Shown here one piece after another: positions 44,461 through 53,105 of a DNA stretch of 64,000 bases (position 1 is its first letter; each line of letters begins with the position of its first letter). Position numbers and translations under genes: made by a program. The notes under the pieces were generated by a model. That model was not told the origin of the DNA. It saw only the letters and a list, made by a program, of their open reading frames with translations, and did not search any database. This DNA is from CAYWXV01 sp964462535 (lineage in GTDB: Bacteria; Bacteroidota; Ignavibacteria; OLB7), in the NCBI GenBank assembly GCA_964462535.1, contig CAYWXV010000012.1, forward strand, positions 1 to 64,000, given 5' to 3'.

Positions 44461-45672
44461 ATGAATCAGATCGCTACGAACAACACGCGCCTTGAAGGGC
44501 TCCGCAAACGGTCGTTGATCGCCGGGGGAGTCGGACTGATCCTTCTTGCCGTTGGTCTGGGACTCGGTGTCTCGGGCGACGAGGAGATGCTGACCCAGTT
44601 CTTCCGCTCGTACCTCTACGGCTACGTCTTCTGGCTGGGACTCCCCCTTGGCGCTCTGGGCATCCTCCTTCTGCACAACCTTGTAGGTGGTCCCTGGGGA
44701 TACGTTACACGTCGCGTCCTTCAGGCCGCGGTGAAGACCCTGCCGGTCATGGCGATCCTCTTCATTCCGATTGTCTTCGGAATGCATCACCTCTACGAAT
44801 GGACGCACGAGGCCGTCGTGGCCGCCGATCCGATTCTTCGTCATAAGGCCCCCTACCTGAATCAGAATGGATTCATCATGCGGGCGGCGATTTACTTCGT
44901 GATCTTCCTTCTCTTCGGGTTGAGCATCGTGAGAACGATGCAGAAACTCGAGGATCTGGGGGGGTCGGTGGTGACGCGACGTCTCCAGTCAGTCAGCGCA
45001 ATCGGGATCATCCTGATCTTCCTGGCAGGCACGTTTGCTGCGTTTGATTGGATGATGTCGCTGGAGCCCCATTGGTTCTCCACAGCCTACGGCCTTCTCT
45101 ACATGATTGGTGGCGGGTTGATGGCCTTCGCCTTCCTGATTGTCATGATGCGTCACCTGGGTGGGGTCGACACGGAGGTCGATTCAGCACTTCGTCCCGG
45201 CTACATGCATGATCTTGGAAACTTCATGTTTGCGTTCATGCTGTTGTGGGCCTATGTGTCCGTGTCGCAGTTCATCATTATCTGGGCCGGTAATCTTCCG
45301 GAAGAGACTCCGTGGTACCTCCATCGAACGGTCGGTGCATGGAAGTACTTCCCGATCGTCCTTGCCGTATTCCATTTCGCTGCACCGTTCGGACTCCTTC
45401 TTTCTCGCAAAGTGAAGCGGGACCGCGGCACACTTGCCCGCGTGGCAATTCTGATCATGATCATGCACGCGATCGATCTGTTCTGGTGGATCGCACCGTC
45501 GTTCCAGCATGGCGACGGCGGCGGGTTCCATGTCTCGTGGATGGACGTCGCAGCGTTGCTTGGCATTGGTGGAATCTGGCTGGCAATCTTTGCCGGCATC
45601 CTCGGTAAGGGGACTCTTCTCCCGGTGAACGTGGCCTATCCGAAGCAGGAAGTGGAGCATCAGCATGTCTAG
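44461..45672 (+). CDS. actF: Alternative complex III membrane subunit F
   Basis: A 403-aa protein with about ten membrane helices, the second NrfD-like-fold subunit of ACIII (HHLYEWTHEAVVAADPILRHK; AFDWMMSLEPHWFSTAYGL; GYMHDLGNFMFAFMLLWAYV). The ATG at 44461 follows actE by 4 nt; a GTG just before it is possible. Earlier in-frame codons lie inside actE and are ignored. In known structures ActF pairs with ActC across the complex and is proposed to take part in proton movement. The next gene overlaps its end by 8 nt. Confidence 0.92.
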   Translation: MNQIATNNTRLEGLRKRSLIAGGVGLILLAVGLGLGVSGDEEMLTQFFRSYLYGYVFWLGLPLGALGILLLHNLVGGPWGYVTRRVLQAAVKTLPVMAILFIPIVFGMHHLYEWTHEAVVAADPILRHKAPYLNQNGFIMRAAIYFVIFLLFGLSIVRTMQKLEDLGGSVVTRRLQSVSAIGIILIFLAGTFAAFDWMMSLEPHWFSTAYGLLYMIGGGLMAFAFLIVMMRHLGGVDTEVDSALRPGYMHDLGNFMFAFMLLWAYVSVSQFIIIWAGNLPEETPWYLHRTVGAWKYFPIVLAVFHFAAPFGLLLSRKVKRDRGTLARVAILIMIMHAIDLFWWIAPSFQHGDGGGFHVSWMDVAALLGIGGIWLAIFAGILGKGTLLPVNVAYPKQEVEHQHV

Positions 45673-46171
45673 TCACAACGAACCGAACGATCCCAATCTG
45701 CACGAGAACTGGGATCACGAGCACGAGCGGCGCGACGTCAACGCGAAGTCGATCAACCGTTCGATGATCTATCTTCTGGTCGTCGTCCTTGGCTCGGCCT
45801 TCTTCGTAGTCTGGCTGTTCAATCAGTACGAGGGGATGGCGGAGAAGCGGGACGTGGCACGACCGCCAGTCGCCGACAGTCTGGAGATGCCTCCGTTTCC
45901 ACGTCTTCAGGCGAATCCTATGAAGAATCTTGCCGAGTTCCGCTCCCACGAGGATTCGGTGCTGAACAGCTACGGCGTGGCCGATAGCGGAATTGGTGCG
46001 GTACGTATTCCGATCGACCGGGCTATTGAAATAGTTGCAAGCCAGGGGAAGGTGCCGGCTATGCCGATGCCTCCTCCATCTGCCACTGCACCTCATGACA
46101 CGACGGTGAATGCACAGGGTACGACCAATGAAAACGGACAGAGCGCCACGCAGCAAGCGGGAGGCGCATAG
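45665..46171 (+). CDS. Small single-pass membrane protein of the respiratory cluster
   Basis: A 168-aa protein starting within the end of actF. It has an acidic His-rich head (NLHENWDHEHERRD), one membrane helix (about 33-52, SMIYLLVVVLGSAFFVVWLF), and a periplasmic tail with FPRLQANPMKNLAEFRSHED, ending in a Pro/Ala/Gln-rich stretch. The 'P-LQ--P---L---R--E---L--YG--D---G--RIPI--A' pattern recurs in proteins encoded next to ACIII and cytochrome oxidase in this group, and may be an accessory or assembly factor. No cofactor motif is visible. The downstream SCO start lies 44 nt inside this gene. Confidence 0.72.
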   Translation: MSSHNEPNDPNLHENWDHEHERRDVNAKSINRSMIYLLVVVLGSAFFVVWLFNQYEGMAEKRDVARPPVADSLEMPPFPRLQANPMKNLAEFRSHEDSVLNSYGVADSGIGAVRIPIDRAIEIVASQGKVPAMPMPPPSATAPHDTTVNAQGTTNENGQSATQQAGGA

Positions 46172-46976
46172 ACGGTTCGCCATTGCGGCGCTGATCGGGC
46201 TGGTTGCGTATGCGATGCCGGCAACGGCGCAGAATTCAGGTCCCGATCTTCAGAACGATGTAAGTATTGATCAGAACCTTGACGCTCAGATCCCACTCGA
46301 TCTGACGTTCAAGGACGAGGCCGGAAGGAGCGTCGCGCTTGGCGAGTATATGCGCGACAAACCGACGATCCTGGTTCTGGCCTACTACGAATGTCCGAAC
46401 CTCTGCACGCAGGTGCTGAACGGACTGGTCAAAGGGCTGCGTCCCGTCTCCTTCTCCGCCGGCGATGAATTCGATGTTGTCGTCGTCAGCATCAACCCGC
46501 GTGAGACGCCACAGCTGGCGGGGGAGAAGAAGGTTTCATACCTCCAATCGTACAAACGGGAGGGGGCGGAACAGGGGTGGCATTTCCTGGTGGGGGAGCA
46601 AAGCTCGATTGACATCCTTGCGCAGACGACCGGATTCCGGTATGTCTACGACCCCCGATCGAAGCAGTATGCGCATGGCGCGGCGATTATGATCGTTACG
46701 CCACAGGGGAGGATCTCCAAGTATTTCATGGGGATCGAATTCGCTCCGCGCGATCTGAAGCTCGGGTTGATGGAGGCCTCGCGGGAGAGGATCGGCAATC
46801 TTGCCGATCAGGTCCTGGTCCTCTGCTTCCAGTACGACCCTTCAACCGGCTCGTACAGCTTCATGACATTGCGGGCGATCCAGGCGGGTGGACTTCTGAC
46901 GCTGCTGGTCTTTGGTGTCTTCGTGATTCGTTCGATGCGACGAGACAAACGGAATCAACAACAGAACGAACGATAG
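46128..46976 (+). CDS. SCO1/SenC copper chaperone of cytochrome oxidase
   Basis: A 282-aa protein. The ATG at 46128 (MKTDRAPRSKREAHRR) overlaps the previous gene; the signal peptide ends near ATAQ. The thioredoxin-like domain holds the copper-binding CPNLC (CxxxC) in LVLAYYECPNLCTQVL and the conserved His later in KQYAHGAAIMIVTPQG. A C-terminal membrane helix (about 252-272) is present, giving an anchored periplasmic form. SCO proteins deliver copper to the CuA site of subunit II, the very next gene. Confidence 0.92.
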   Translation: MKTDRAPRSKREAHRRFAIAALIGLVAYAMPATAQNSGPDLQNDVSIDQNLDAQIPLDLTFKDEAGRSVALGEYMRDKPTILVLAYYECPNLCTQVLNGLVKGLRPVSFSAGDEFDVVVVSINPRETPQLAGEKKVSYLQSYKREGAEQGWHFLVGEQSSIDILAQTTGFRYVYDPRSKQYAHGAAIMIVTPQGRISKYFMGIEFAPRDLKLGLMEASRERIGNLADQVLVLCFQYDPSTGSYSFMTLRAIQAGGLLTLLVFGVFVIRSMRRDKRNQQQNER

Positions 46977-46981
46977 CAGGT

Positions 46982-47911
46982 ATGTGGGACTTTCCCTTGA
47001 TGCCCGAGGCGGCCTCGACGGTAGCAGGTACCGTTGACGGCCTCTACTATTTCATCTCCGGGGTAACAGCCTTCTTCACACTCTTGATCGCCGGCCTTGT
47101 GGCCTTCTTTGCGATCAAGTACCGTCGTGGGGCAAAGGTCGACCGGACAAATCCAATCGCACCATCGATGGTGCTGGAGTCGATCTGGATCGGTGTTCCC
47201 CTGGTGATTGTAATGGTGATCTTTTTCTGGGGAGCCAAGGGGTTCTTCGATATCGAGCGTCCCCCAAAGCACGTGCAGGATATCTACTGTGTCGGCAAGC
47301 AGTGGATGTGGAAGTTCCAGCATACGAACGGCATGCGCGAGCTGAACGAGATCCACGTTCCGGTCGGTCAGGCATTCCGCGTGACGATGACATCGCAGGA
47401 CGTTCTCCACGACCTCTACATACCCGCCTTCCGTGTCAAACAGGACGTCCTCCCGGGAAAGGTGACACAGATCTGGTTTGAGGCGACGAAGACAGGCAAG
47501 TTCCATCTCTTCTGCGCCGAGTACTGCGGCACGCTCCACTCGGGAATGATCGGCACGGTTACAGTCATGGAGCCGGACGAGTATCAGCAGTGGCTTAGCG
47601 GTGGCGCAGGGAACGAGTCGATGGCATCACTTGGTGAGAAGGTCTTCAACCAGCAGGGTTGCATAACCTGCCACACAAAGCAGGGGAATCGCTGCCCAAC
47701 GCTGGATGGCCTGTATGGCAAGGAAGTTCGTCTCCGGGACGGGGGCACCGTCATCGCCGATGAAAACTACATCCTGGAGTCGATCCGCCAGCCGACGGCC
47801 AAGGTCGTAGCAGGATATCAGTCGATCATGCCGACGTTTCAGGGTCGAGTGACCGAGGAGGAGATGCTGCAGCTGGTGGCCTACATCAAGTCGCTCGGCG
47901 CTGCGAAATAG
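46982..47911 (+). CDS. coxB: Cytochrome c oxidase subunit II with fused cytochrome c (caa3 type)
   Basis: A 309-aa protein: two N-terminal helices (about 20-45, 62-85), a cupredoxin domain with the CuA ligands in CAEYCGTLHSGM, and a C-terminal cytochrome c with heme site CITCH in GCITCHTKQGNRCPTLDGL and a Met in IMPTFQGRV. The fused heme domain defines the caa3 class and lets the enzyme take electrons directly from the ACIII cytochromes. It starts 6 nt after the SCO gene. Confidence 0.95.
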   Translation: MWDFPLMPEAASTVAGTVDGLYYFISGVTAFFTLLIAGLVAFFAIKYRRGAKVDRTNPIAPSMVLESIWIGVPLVIVMVIFFWGAKGFFDIERPPKHVQDIYCVGKQWMWKFQHTNGMRELNEIHVPVGQAFRVTMTSQDVLHDLYIPAFRVKQDVLPGKVTQIWFEATKTGKFHLFCAEYCGTLHSGMIGTVTVMEPDEYQQWLSGGAGNESMASLGEKVFNQQGCITCHTKQGNRCPTLDGLYGKEVRLRDGGTVIADENYILESIRQPTAKVVAGYQSIMPTFQGRVTEEEMLQLVAYIKSLGAAK

Positions 47912-47999
47912 GAGCTGGGGGTTGCGCCGACCGGGCGGCGGGGATTGACGACACGCGGTTTGACAGGAAGAACAAAAGACACGCATACGGAATAGAGTA

Positions 48000-49703
48000 A
48001 TGAGCCAAGACGTACAGTCTCCAGTGATGAGCGAGGCGATTGCGGGTGCGTTCAAGGAGAACTACCTGAATGCCACGCATGGGCTGAAGTCGTGGTTGCT
48101 GACGGGCGACCACAAGCGAATCGCGATTCTCTACATCATCACGATGAGCTGCTTCTTCGCGTTGGGCGGCTTCTTCGCGATGTTGATCCGACTGGAATTG
48201 ATCACACCGGCCGGCGATCTGCTGCAGGCTGAGACCTACAACAAGGTCTTCACCATGCACGGTGTGGCGATGGTCTTCTTCTTCCTGATCCCATCGGTTC
48301 CCGCGACGCTTGGAAACTTCCTGGTCCCGATCATGATCGGCGCCCGCGACCTGGCAATGCCGAAGATCAACCTGCTGAGCTGGTACATCTTCGTCGTTGG
48401 AGGGCTCTTGACGCTTGCCGCAATCGTGGCCGGCGGCGTCGATACAGGTTGGACATTCTATGCGCCGTATAGCACGACGTACTCCAACAGTTACGTTCTG
48501 CTGACAGGGTTGGGGGTCTTCATTACCGGATTCAGTTCGATCCTCACGGGTTTGAACTTCATCGTGACGATCCACAAGATGCGCGCGCCGGGAATGACAT
48601 GGTTCCGACTCCCCCTCTTCATCTGGTCGAACTATGCGGCTGCCATCATCATGATCCTCGGAACCCCCGTGGTTGCGGTCGGCGTGCTGATGCTGGCTCT
48701 GGAGAGGACGTTCCATATCGGCGTCTTCGATCCGAACCTCGGTGGCGATCCGGTCCTCTTCCAGCACATCTTCTGGTTCTATTCCCATCCTGCCGTTTAC
48801 ATCATGATCCTTCCGTCAATGGGAGTGATCAGCGAATTGATTACGGCCTTCAGCAAACGAAAGGTCTTCGGGTACAAATTCGTCGCCTTCTCCAGTCTCG
48901 GTATCGCGATCATCGGCTTCTTCGTCTGGGGACATCATCTCTTCGTCTCCAGCCAATCAGCGTACGCCGGCATGGTCTTCTCGTTCCTGAGCTTCCTTGT
49001 CGCCATTCCTTCGGCGGTGAAGATCTTCAACTGGACGGCGACGATGCACAAGGGGTCGATCTCCTACGCGACGCCTATGATGTACGCGATGGGCTTCATG
49101 GGCCTCTTCTCGATCGGTGGTCTGACAGGGCTATTCTGCGCGGCGCTCTCGGTGGATGTCCACCTGCACGACACCTATTTCATCGTGGCACACTTCCATT
49201 ATGTGATGGTTGGTGGTGTCATCATGGCCTATTTGGGTGGCATGCACTACTGGTGGCCGAAGATGACGGGGAGACTCTATCCGGAAGGGTGGGGGAGGTT
49301 CTCGGCGATGCTCGTCTTCGTCGGTTTCAACCTGACCTTCTTCCCGCAGTTCCTGCTGGGCTATATGGGAATGCCGCGACGGTATCACGCGTATCCGCCC
49401 GAGTTCCAGGTGTTAAACGTGATGTCGTCCGCCGGTGCTGCGGTACTTGCCGCGGGCTACATCATGCCGCTGATCTACTTCATGTGGTCGCTCCGCAAAG
49501 GAAAGCCGGCCGCCGACAATCCGTGGGGCGCAACCGGGCTTGAGTGGCAGACAAGCTCGCCTCCACCAACGTTCAACTTTGACCACACGCCGGTTGTTAC
49601 GTCGGAGCCGTATGAGTACGACACGCTGAAGGTCGAGCAGGAGTTCGAGGATCAGCTGGAGAAAATCGAATCGGTTCGAACCAAAGGAGAGGTGAATGTC
49701 TGA
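48000..49703 (+). CDS. coxA: Cytochrome c oxidase subunit I, type A2
   Basis: A 567-aa protein of the heme-copper superfamily with about 12-14 helices. The low-spin heme His is in TMHGVAMVFFF. The CuB His and crosslinked Tyr are in FWFYSHPAVYIMILP, further CuB His in VWGHHLF, and high-spin heme a3 and low-spin His in HLHDTYFIVAHFHYVMVGG. The usual HPEVY glutamate is replaced by Ala, while Tyr-Ser precede the His: this YS form marks type A2 oxidases (as in Rhodothermus caa3), where the Tyr substitutes in the D proton path. The start overlaps none of coxB (88 nt apart), and the stop overlaps coxC by 8 nt. Confidence 0.96.
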   Translation: MSQDVQSPVMSEAIAGAFKENYLNATHGLKSWLLTGDHKRIAILYIITMSCFFALGGFFAMLIRLELITPAGDLLQAETYNKVFTMHGVAMVFFFLIPSVPATLGNFLVPIMIGARDLAMPKINLLSWYIFVVGGLLTLAAIVAGGVDTGWTFYAPYSTTYSNSYVLLTGLGVFITGFSSILTGLNFIVTIHKMRAPGMTWFRLPLFIWSNYAAAIIMILGTPVVAVGVLMLALERTFHIGVFDPNLGGDPVLFQHIFWFYSHPAVYIMILPSMGVISELITAFSKRKVFGYKFVAFSSLGIAIIGFFVWGHHLFVSSQSAYAGMVFSFLSFLVAIPSAVKIFNWTATMHKGSISYATPMMYAMGFMGLFSIGGLTGLFCAALSVDVHLHDTYFIVAHFHYVMVGGVIMAYLGGMHYWWPKMTGRLYPEGWGRFSAMLVFVGFNLTFFPQFLLGYMGMPRRYHAYPPEFQVLNVMSSAGAAVLAAGYIMPLIYFMWSLRKGKPAADNPWGATGLEWQTSSPPPTFNFDHTPVVTSEPYEYDTLKVEQEFEDQLEKIESVRTKGEVNV

Positions 49704-50379
49704 TCATCACGCATCTCATGCCGCGCACGTCGCGCACCAGTTCGACGATGCGAAGCAGCAGCAGGAGTCGTCAACGCTGGGGATGTGGGTGTTTCTGGTT
49801 ACCGAAATCATGTTTTTCGGTGGTCTCATACTCGCCTACACCGTCTATCGCGCCAGCGATACGTTCAATGCTGCGTTCCATCATGCCAGCCAGTCACTCG
49901 ACATCTGGTTGGGTGGGCTGAACACGTGTGTCCTGCTGGTGTCGAGTCTCACTATGGCTCTGGCCGTGCGGGCAGCTCAGACCGGTAAGAAGAATCAGCT
50001 GATCAGCTTCATCATCTTCACGATGATTCTTGGCGCCGCCTTCCTTGTAGTGAAGTACTTCGAGTACGCGCACAAGTTTGAGCATCACTGGGTGCCGGGA
50101 CCGTCATTTGCCTATCCGGAACCGAAGGCGGAGATGTTCTTCAATCTCTACTTCGCCCTGACAGGACTCCATGCCTTCCATATGATCATCGGTCTGGGAC
50201 TGATGTTCTGGTTGCTCAGACGATCTATGCGAGGAGATTTTTCGCCGGAGTACTACAATCCGGTCGAGATGGGTGGCCTCTACTGGCACTTCGTCGACAT
50301 CGTCTGGATTTTCCTCTTCCCGCTTCTCTATCTCATTGATCGCTCGGCGCCCGCAGTGGGCGCGGCGATGGGGCATTGA
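49696..50379 (+). CDS. coxC: Cytochrome c oxidase subunit III
   Basis: A 227-aa protein with six to seven helices of the COX3 family: LGMWVFLVTEIMFFGGLILAY, LGLMFWLLRR, EMGGLYWHFVDIVWIFLFPL. It is a non-redox subunit that stabilises subunit I. The ATG lies inside the coxA stop region (ATGTCTGA). Confidence 0.94.
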   Translation: MSDHHASHAAHVAHQFDDAKQQQESSTLGMWVFLVTEIMFFGGLILAYTVYRASDTFNAAFHHASQSLDIWLGGLNTCVLLVSSLTMALAVRAAQTGKKNQLISFIIFTMILGAAFLVVKYFEYAHKFEHHWVPGPSFAYPEPKAEMFFNLYFALTGLHAFHMIIGLGLMFWLLRRSMRGDFSPEYYNPVEMGGLYWHFVDIVWIFLFPLLYLIDRSAPAVGAAMGH

Positions 50380-50413
50380 GAGTACGATCGATCAACATTA
50401 TCCATCAGCAATA

Positions 50414-50728
50414 ATGTCCGGACACGTCGCATCCCTCAAGTCGTACTATGGCGTCTTCGCCGCCCTGATGGTTCTGCTTGGCATTACCGTCTGGGTTGCC
50501 TTCCAACCGCTAGGCGCGTTCAACATCTGGGTGGCAATGGCAATCGCTGTCATCAAGATGACGCTGGTGATTCTTTACTTCATGCATGTGAAGTATGCAT
50601 ACAAGCTGGTCTGGATCGTCGTGATCGGGGGTTTTGTATGGCTGATCATTATGCTGGTTGGAACGTACATGGACTACCTGAGTCGACTTTGGATTCCGAT
50701 CGGCGGTCCGTCGGGGAGCATCCAGTAG
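50414..50728 (+). CDS. Cytochrome c oxidase subunit IV family protein
   Basis: A 104-aa protein with three helices: LMVLLGITVWVAF, IWVAMAIAVIKMTLVILYFM and IVVIGGFVWLIIMLVGTYM. KMTLVILYFMHVKY is the bacterial prokaryotic-COX4 signature. The ATG at 50414 follows coxC by 34 nt. It completes the caa3 gene set. Confidence 0.88.
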   Translation: MSGHVASLKSYYGVFAALMVLLGITVWVAFQPLGAFNIWVAMAIAVIKMTLVILYFMHVKYAYKLVWIVVIGGFVWLIIMLVGTYMDYLSRLWIPIGGPSGSIQ

Positions 50729-50834
50729 GGGGACGACTCGCCGACCGTGCTCCGAGAGAGTAGTCCTCTCCACTCAACACTTGATACCTGAACAATGGCT
50801 CCGTCGAATCGACGGGGCCATTCTATTTTCTGCC

Positions 50835-51923
50835 ATGTCGATTGTCGCAGTCAGACCGATTCGGATGTCACTCGTGGGGTCATGCCTCGCACTCTTCCTT
50901 GTCGTCGCATCGTGCGGTTACGGACAGGAAGACCGGGAGAAGGGGCGTTTCGGAATCGAGGCGCAATTCTACTTCTTCGATTCTACGATGTCGACCGACC
51001 GGGTCTGGAAATTCATGACGAGGAACGGTGGGTGGCGCACAAGTAATCCAATTGAGGTCGATCGCTACACGGCGCGCGGGGGCGTCGAAATGGTCTATTG
51101 CGACTCGAGTGCGATGCCGGGAGCGTTAATCGCAGGCGATATCGTCTTCGACTGGCGACCGGAGCAGATATTCCGCTTTCCCCGGTGCGACGGTGACGAC
51201 TCGGCGCAGAATTCCTCCGCCTTTGTCACTGCGATGGAGACCGAACAATCCGAGAGCGCGAACACGACCTGTTGGTTCGTGATAACGGGTCATCTTATCT
51301 ATCCGGTCACGGGGCTGCCGGACACCACACCGATCTTGAGAATCGATGTTCTCTACGAAGTGCCAAAGGGGATTTCCTATGTCGACTCGACAATGCCCGA
51401 TGCCAATGTTGCCCGTCCCGAAGGGGAGTCGGGGGACTCAGGCCTTACGGCAATTGCAGATCTGCATCGAACGGTGGACACGGAGCGTGACCATGAATTC
51501 CTCTACGCGACGCTTCTAGTGACGAAGGGAGATTTGCTTCGGGAGAATGCGTGCCTCCCCGACGCGGCCTATCGTCAGAAGGCAATTCCGCTGGATCTTT
51601 CGCGATGTGTTGGCTGTCGACCGGGGCCGTTGTATCCGGGCCAGATTTCGAGGAGAATGAATATCCGGGTCCACTGGTTGGGGGGAGAGGGGGTGGCGCT
51701 TCACGCGCTTGCGCTTCGGGACGATGCCGCGCAGCGGATACTGGGAATTGATAGCCTGTTCCGTGTCGGGCTTGTTGAATCGATCCGAAATTCAGATTGG
51801 GACGACTGCGGAGAAATCCGATCAACAGTTTATCGACGCGCCGCCACCATTCGGCCTGACAGTTTCGAATATGGTCCGTATGGTGTGATCGAAAGAATGC
51901 TGTTCGATGCCAGACGAAAGTGA
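50835..51923 (+). CDS. Predicted lipoprotein of unknown function
   Basis: A 362-aa protein if started at ATG 50835; the ATG at 50865 gives the cleaner signal peptide MSLVGSCLALFLVVASC with lipobox VASC. The mature chain has many Cys (including CVGCRPGPLYPG near residue 265) and mixed beta segments (GRFGIEAQFYFFDSTMSTDR; DIVFDWRPEQIFRFPRCDGD). I recognise no family. It follows the oxidase genes by about 100 nt but shares no evident function with them, and is closed by the bidirectional terminator at 52040-52066. Confidence 0.62.
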   Translation: MSIVAVRPIRMSLVGSCLALFLVVASCGYGQEDREKGRFGIEAQFYFFDSTMSTDRVWKFMTRNGGWRTSNPIEVDRYTARGGVEMVYCDSSAMPGALIAGDIVFDWRPEQIFRFPRCDGDDSAQNSSAFVTAMETEQSESANTTCWFVITGHLIYPVTGLPDTTPILRIDVLYEVPKGISYVDSTMPDANVARPEGESGDSGLTAIADLHRTVDTERDHEFLYATLLVTKGDLLRENACLPDAAYRQKAIPLDLSRCVGCRPGPLYPGQISRRMNIRVHWLGGEGVALHALALRDDAAQRILGIDSLFRVGLVESIRNSDWDDCGEIRSTVYRRAATIRPDSFEYGPYGVIERMLFDARRK

Positions 51924-52039
51924 TCGAGTGGTGAGGGAAGATTGACCACGGAGGTAGGGGAGGAGACGTGGAATGGGAGGACAACTCTTTGAACCGTTGA
52001 TGCAGATCTTCTTGCGGCCAAAAGCCCGCCAGAAAAAGA

Positions 52040-52066
52040 AAGGGGAGAGCACAACGCTCTCCCCTT
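52040..52066. terminator. Bidirectional intrinsic terminator
   Basis: AAGGGGAGAGC (52040-52050) and GCTCTCCCCTT (52056-52066) form a perfect 11-bp stem with a 5-nt loop, between convergent genes. On the minus strand it is followed by TCTTTTTCT, a good U-tract for the rlpA transcript. On the plus strand the tail ATCTATTTCAT is weaker. Confidence 0.85.
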
Positions 52067-52096
52067 ATCTATTTCATCGTGCCGCGTCGGCGAGAT

Positions 52097-53011
52097 CTAG
52101 AGCTCGCTCTCCGCGGCATTGGTTGCCTTGGCAGTGGCGACCGCCGTTCCTTCGTTCAGTTCGATACCGTAGCTGGCAATCGCAGCAGCGGGGTAGTTAG
52201 GTGTCAGTTCGGCAAGCAGAGTCCCGCACAGGTTCTCTGTCGCGAACAGTCCCACCGTCACGCGATAGTTCAGCTTCCCGTCAACACGCTCCAACGTCAC
52301 AAATACATCCTCTCTTCCTTCCTCCACAAGACGGTGCTGCAGGGCGATTGCCCGGTCGTAGTCGGATCCCTCAAGCAGCGTTACGCTGTAGCCCTTCAGG
52401 GAAAAGGCGTTTCCATCGGTGTCAAAACTGATCGATTCATCGTCTTTCGGCAGCGAGAAGATCTGGGCACGCGTGCTTGCGGTGCCCCGTCCCTTCATGC
52501 CGAGCCTGCCGGCTGCTGCCTCCGAAAGGTCCAGAATCCTACCACCTGAGTAGGGCCCACGGTCGTTGACACGCACCAGGACGCTCCGTCCCGTCGCGAC
52601 GTCCGTCACCCGGATCAGGGTACCGAACGGCAGTGTCTTGTGGGCCGCCGTCATTTCGTTCTTGTCAAACCGCTCTCCACTGGCCGTCCGGCGTCCATGG
52701 AAGCCGGGTCCATACCAGCTTACACGTCCGGCAAGCGTTCGCGACGGTTGGACCTCGATCCTCTCCGTCGTCTCGACCGTCTCCTCCTCGTTCACTTTTG
52801 CAGTGTAGAGAGAGTCAACGTCTACTGCCGGAACCGTCGGAGTGTATCGCTTCGTCTCTGGGGTCTTTGGGTCGGATGCCAGGGCCGTCCAGGTGATGTA
52901 GGAACCGACTCCCAGCGCGCTCAGAACTCCGGCTACGAGAACGGCTATCACGAGCCGTCGGGGTCTCGAGACGGTGTTTTTCTGCGTTTTTCGACTCAAA
53001 CTGTCCTCCAC
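52097..53011 (-). CDS. rlpA: RlpA-type septal lytic transglycosylase with SPOR-like tail
   Basis: A 304-aa protein with an N-terminal anchor (about 20-42, VIAVLVAGVLSALGVGSYI). The double-psi beta-barrel RlpA domain (about 93-185) shows the full signature: GRVSWYGPGFHGRRTASGE, TAAHKTLPFGTLIRVTD, VRVNDRGPYSGGRILDLSEA. Residues about 205-290 resemble a SPOR-type peptidoglycan-binding domain (YSVTLLEGSDYDRAIALQHR; LNYRVTVGLF). RlpA cleaves denuded peptidoglycan strands at the septum. A TATCTTTG box lies about 64 nt upstream. Confidence 0.85.
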   Translation of the reverse strand: MEDSLSRKTQKNTVSRPRRLVIAVLVAGVLSALGVGSYITWTALASDPKTPETKRYTPTVPAVDVDSLYTAKVNEEETVETTERIEVQPSRTLAGRVSWYGPGFHGRRTASGERFDKNEMTAAHKTLPFGTLIRVTDVATGRSVLVRVNDRGPYSGGRILDLSEAAAGRLGMKGRGTASTRAQIFSLPKDDESISFDTDGNAFSLKGYSVTLLEGSDYDRAIALQHRLVEEGREDVFVTLERVDGKLNYRVTVGLFATENLCGTLLAELTPNYPAAAIASYGIELNEGTAVATAKATNAAESEL

Positions 53012-53074
53012 ATAAGGTTCTACGGATCTTCATCAAGCCCTTCACAAAACCGCGTTGGGTACCGTGAAGGGGCG

Positions 53075-53082
53075 CAAAGATA
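53075..53082 (-). promoter_or_regulatory. -7 promoter box of rlpA
   Basis: TATCTTTG on the minus strand, identical to the box at 36760-36767, about 64 nt before the rlpA start. No clear TTTG lies at the usual distance upstream, so only half of the promoter is supported. Confidence 0.45.
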
Positions 53083-53105
53083 TGCCGCGACCCTATGCGG
53101 GGGGC

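Noticed and set aside
48770..48800. Loss of the HPEVY glutamate in CoxA as a sign of a broken oxidase
   Set aside because: The neighbouring Tyr-Ser pair and all heme and copper ligands are present, as in active type A2 enzymes.
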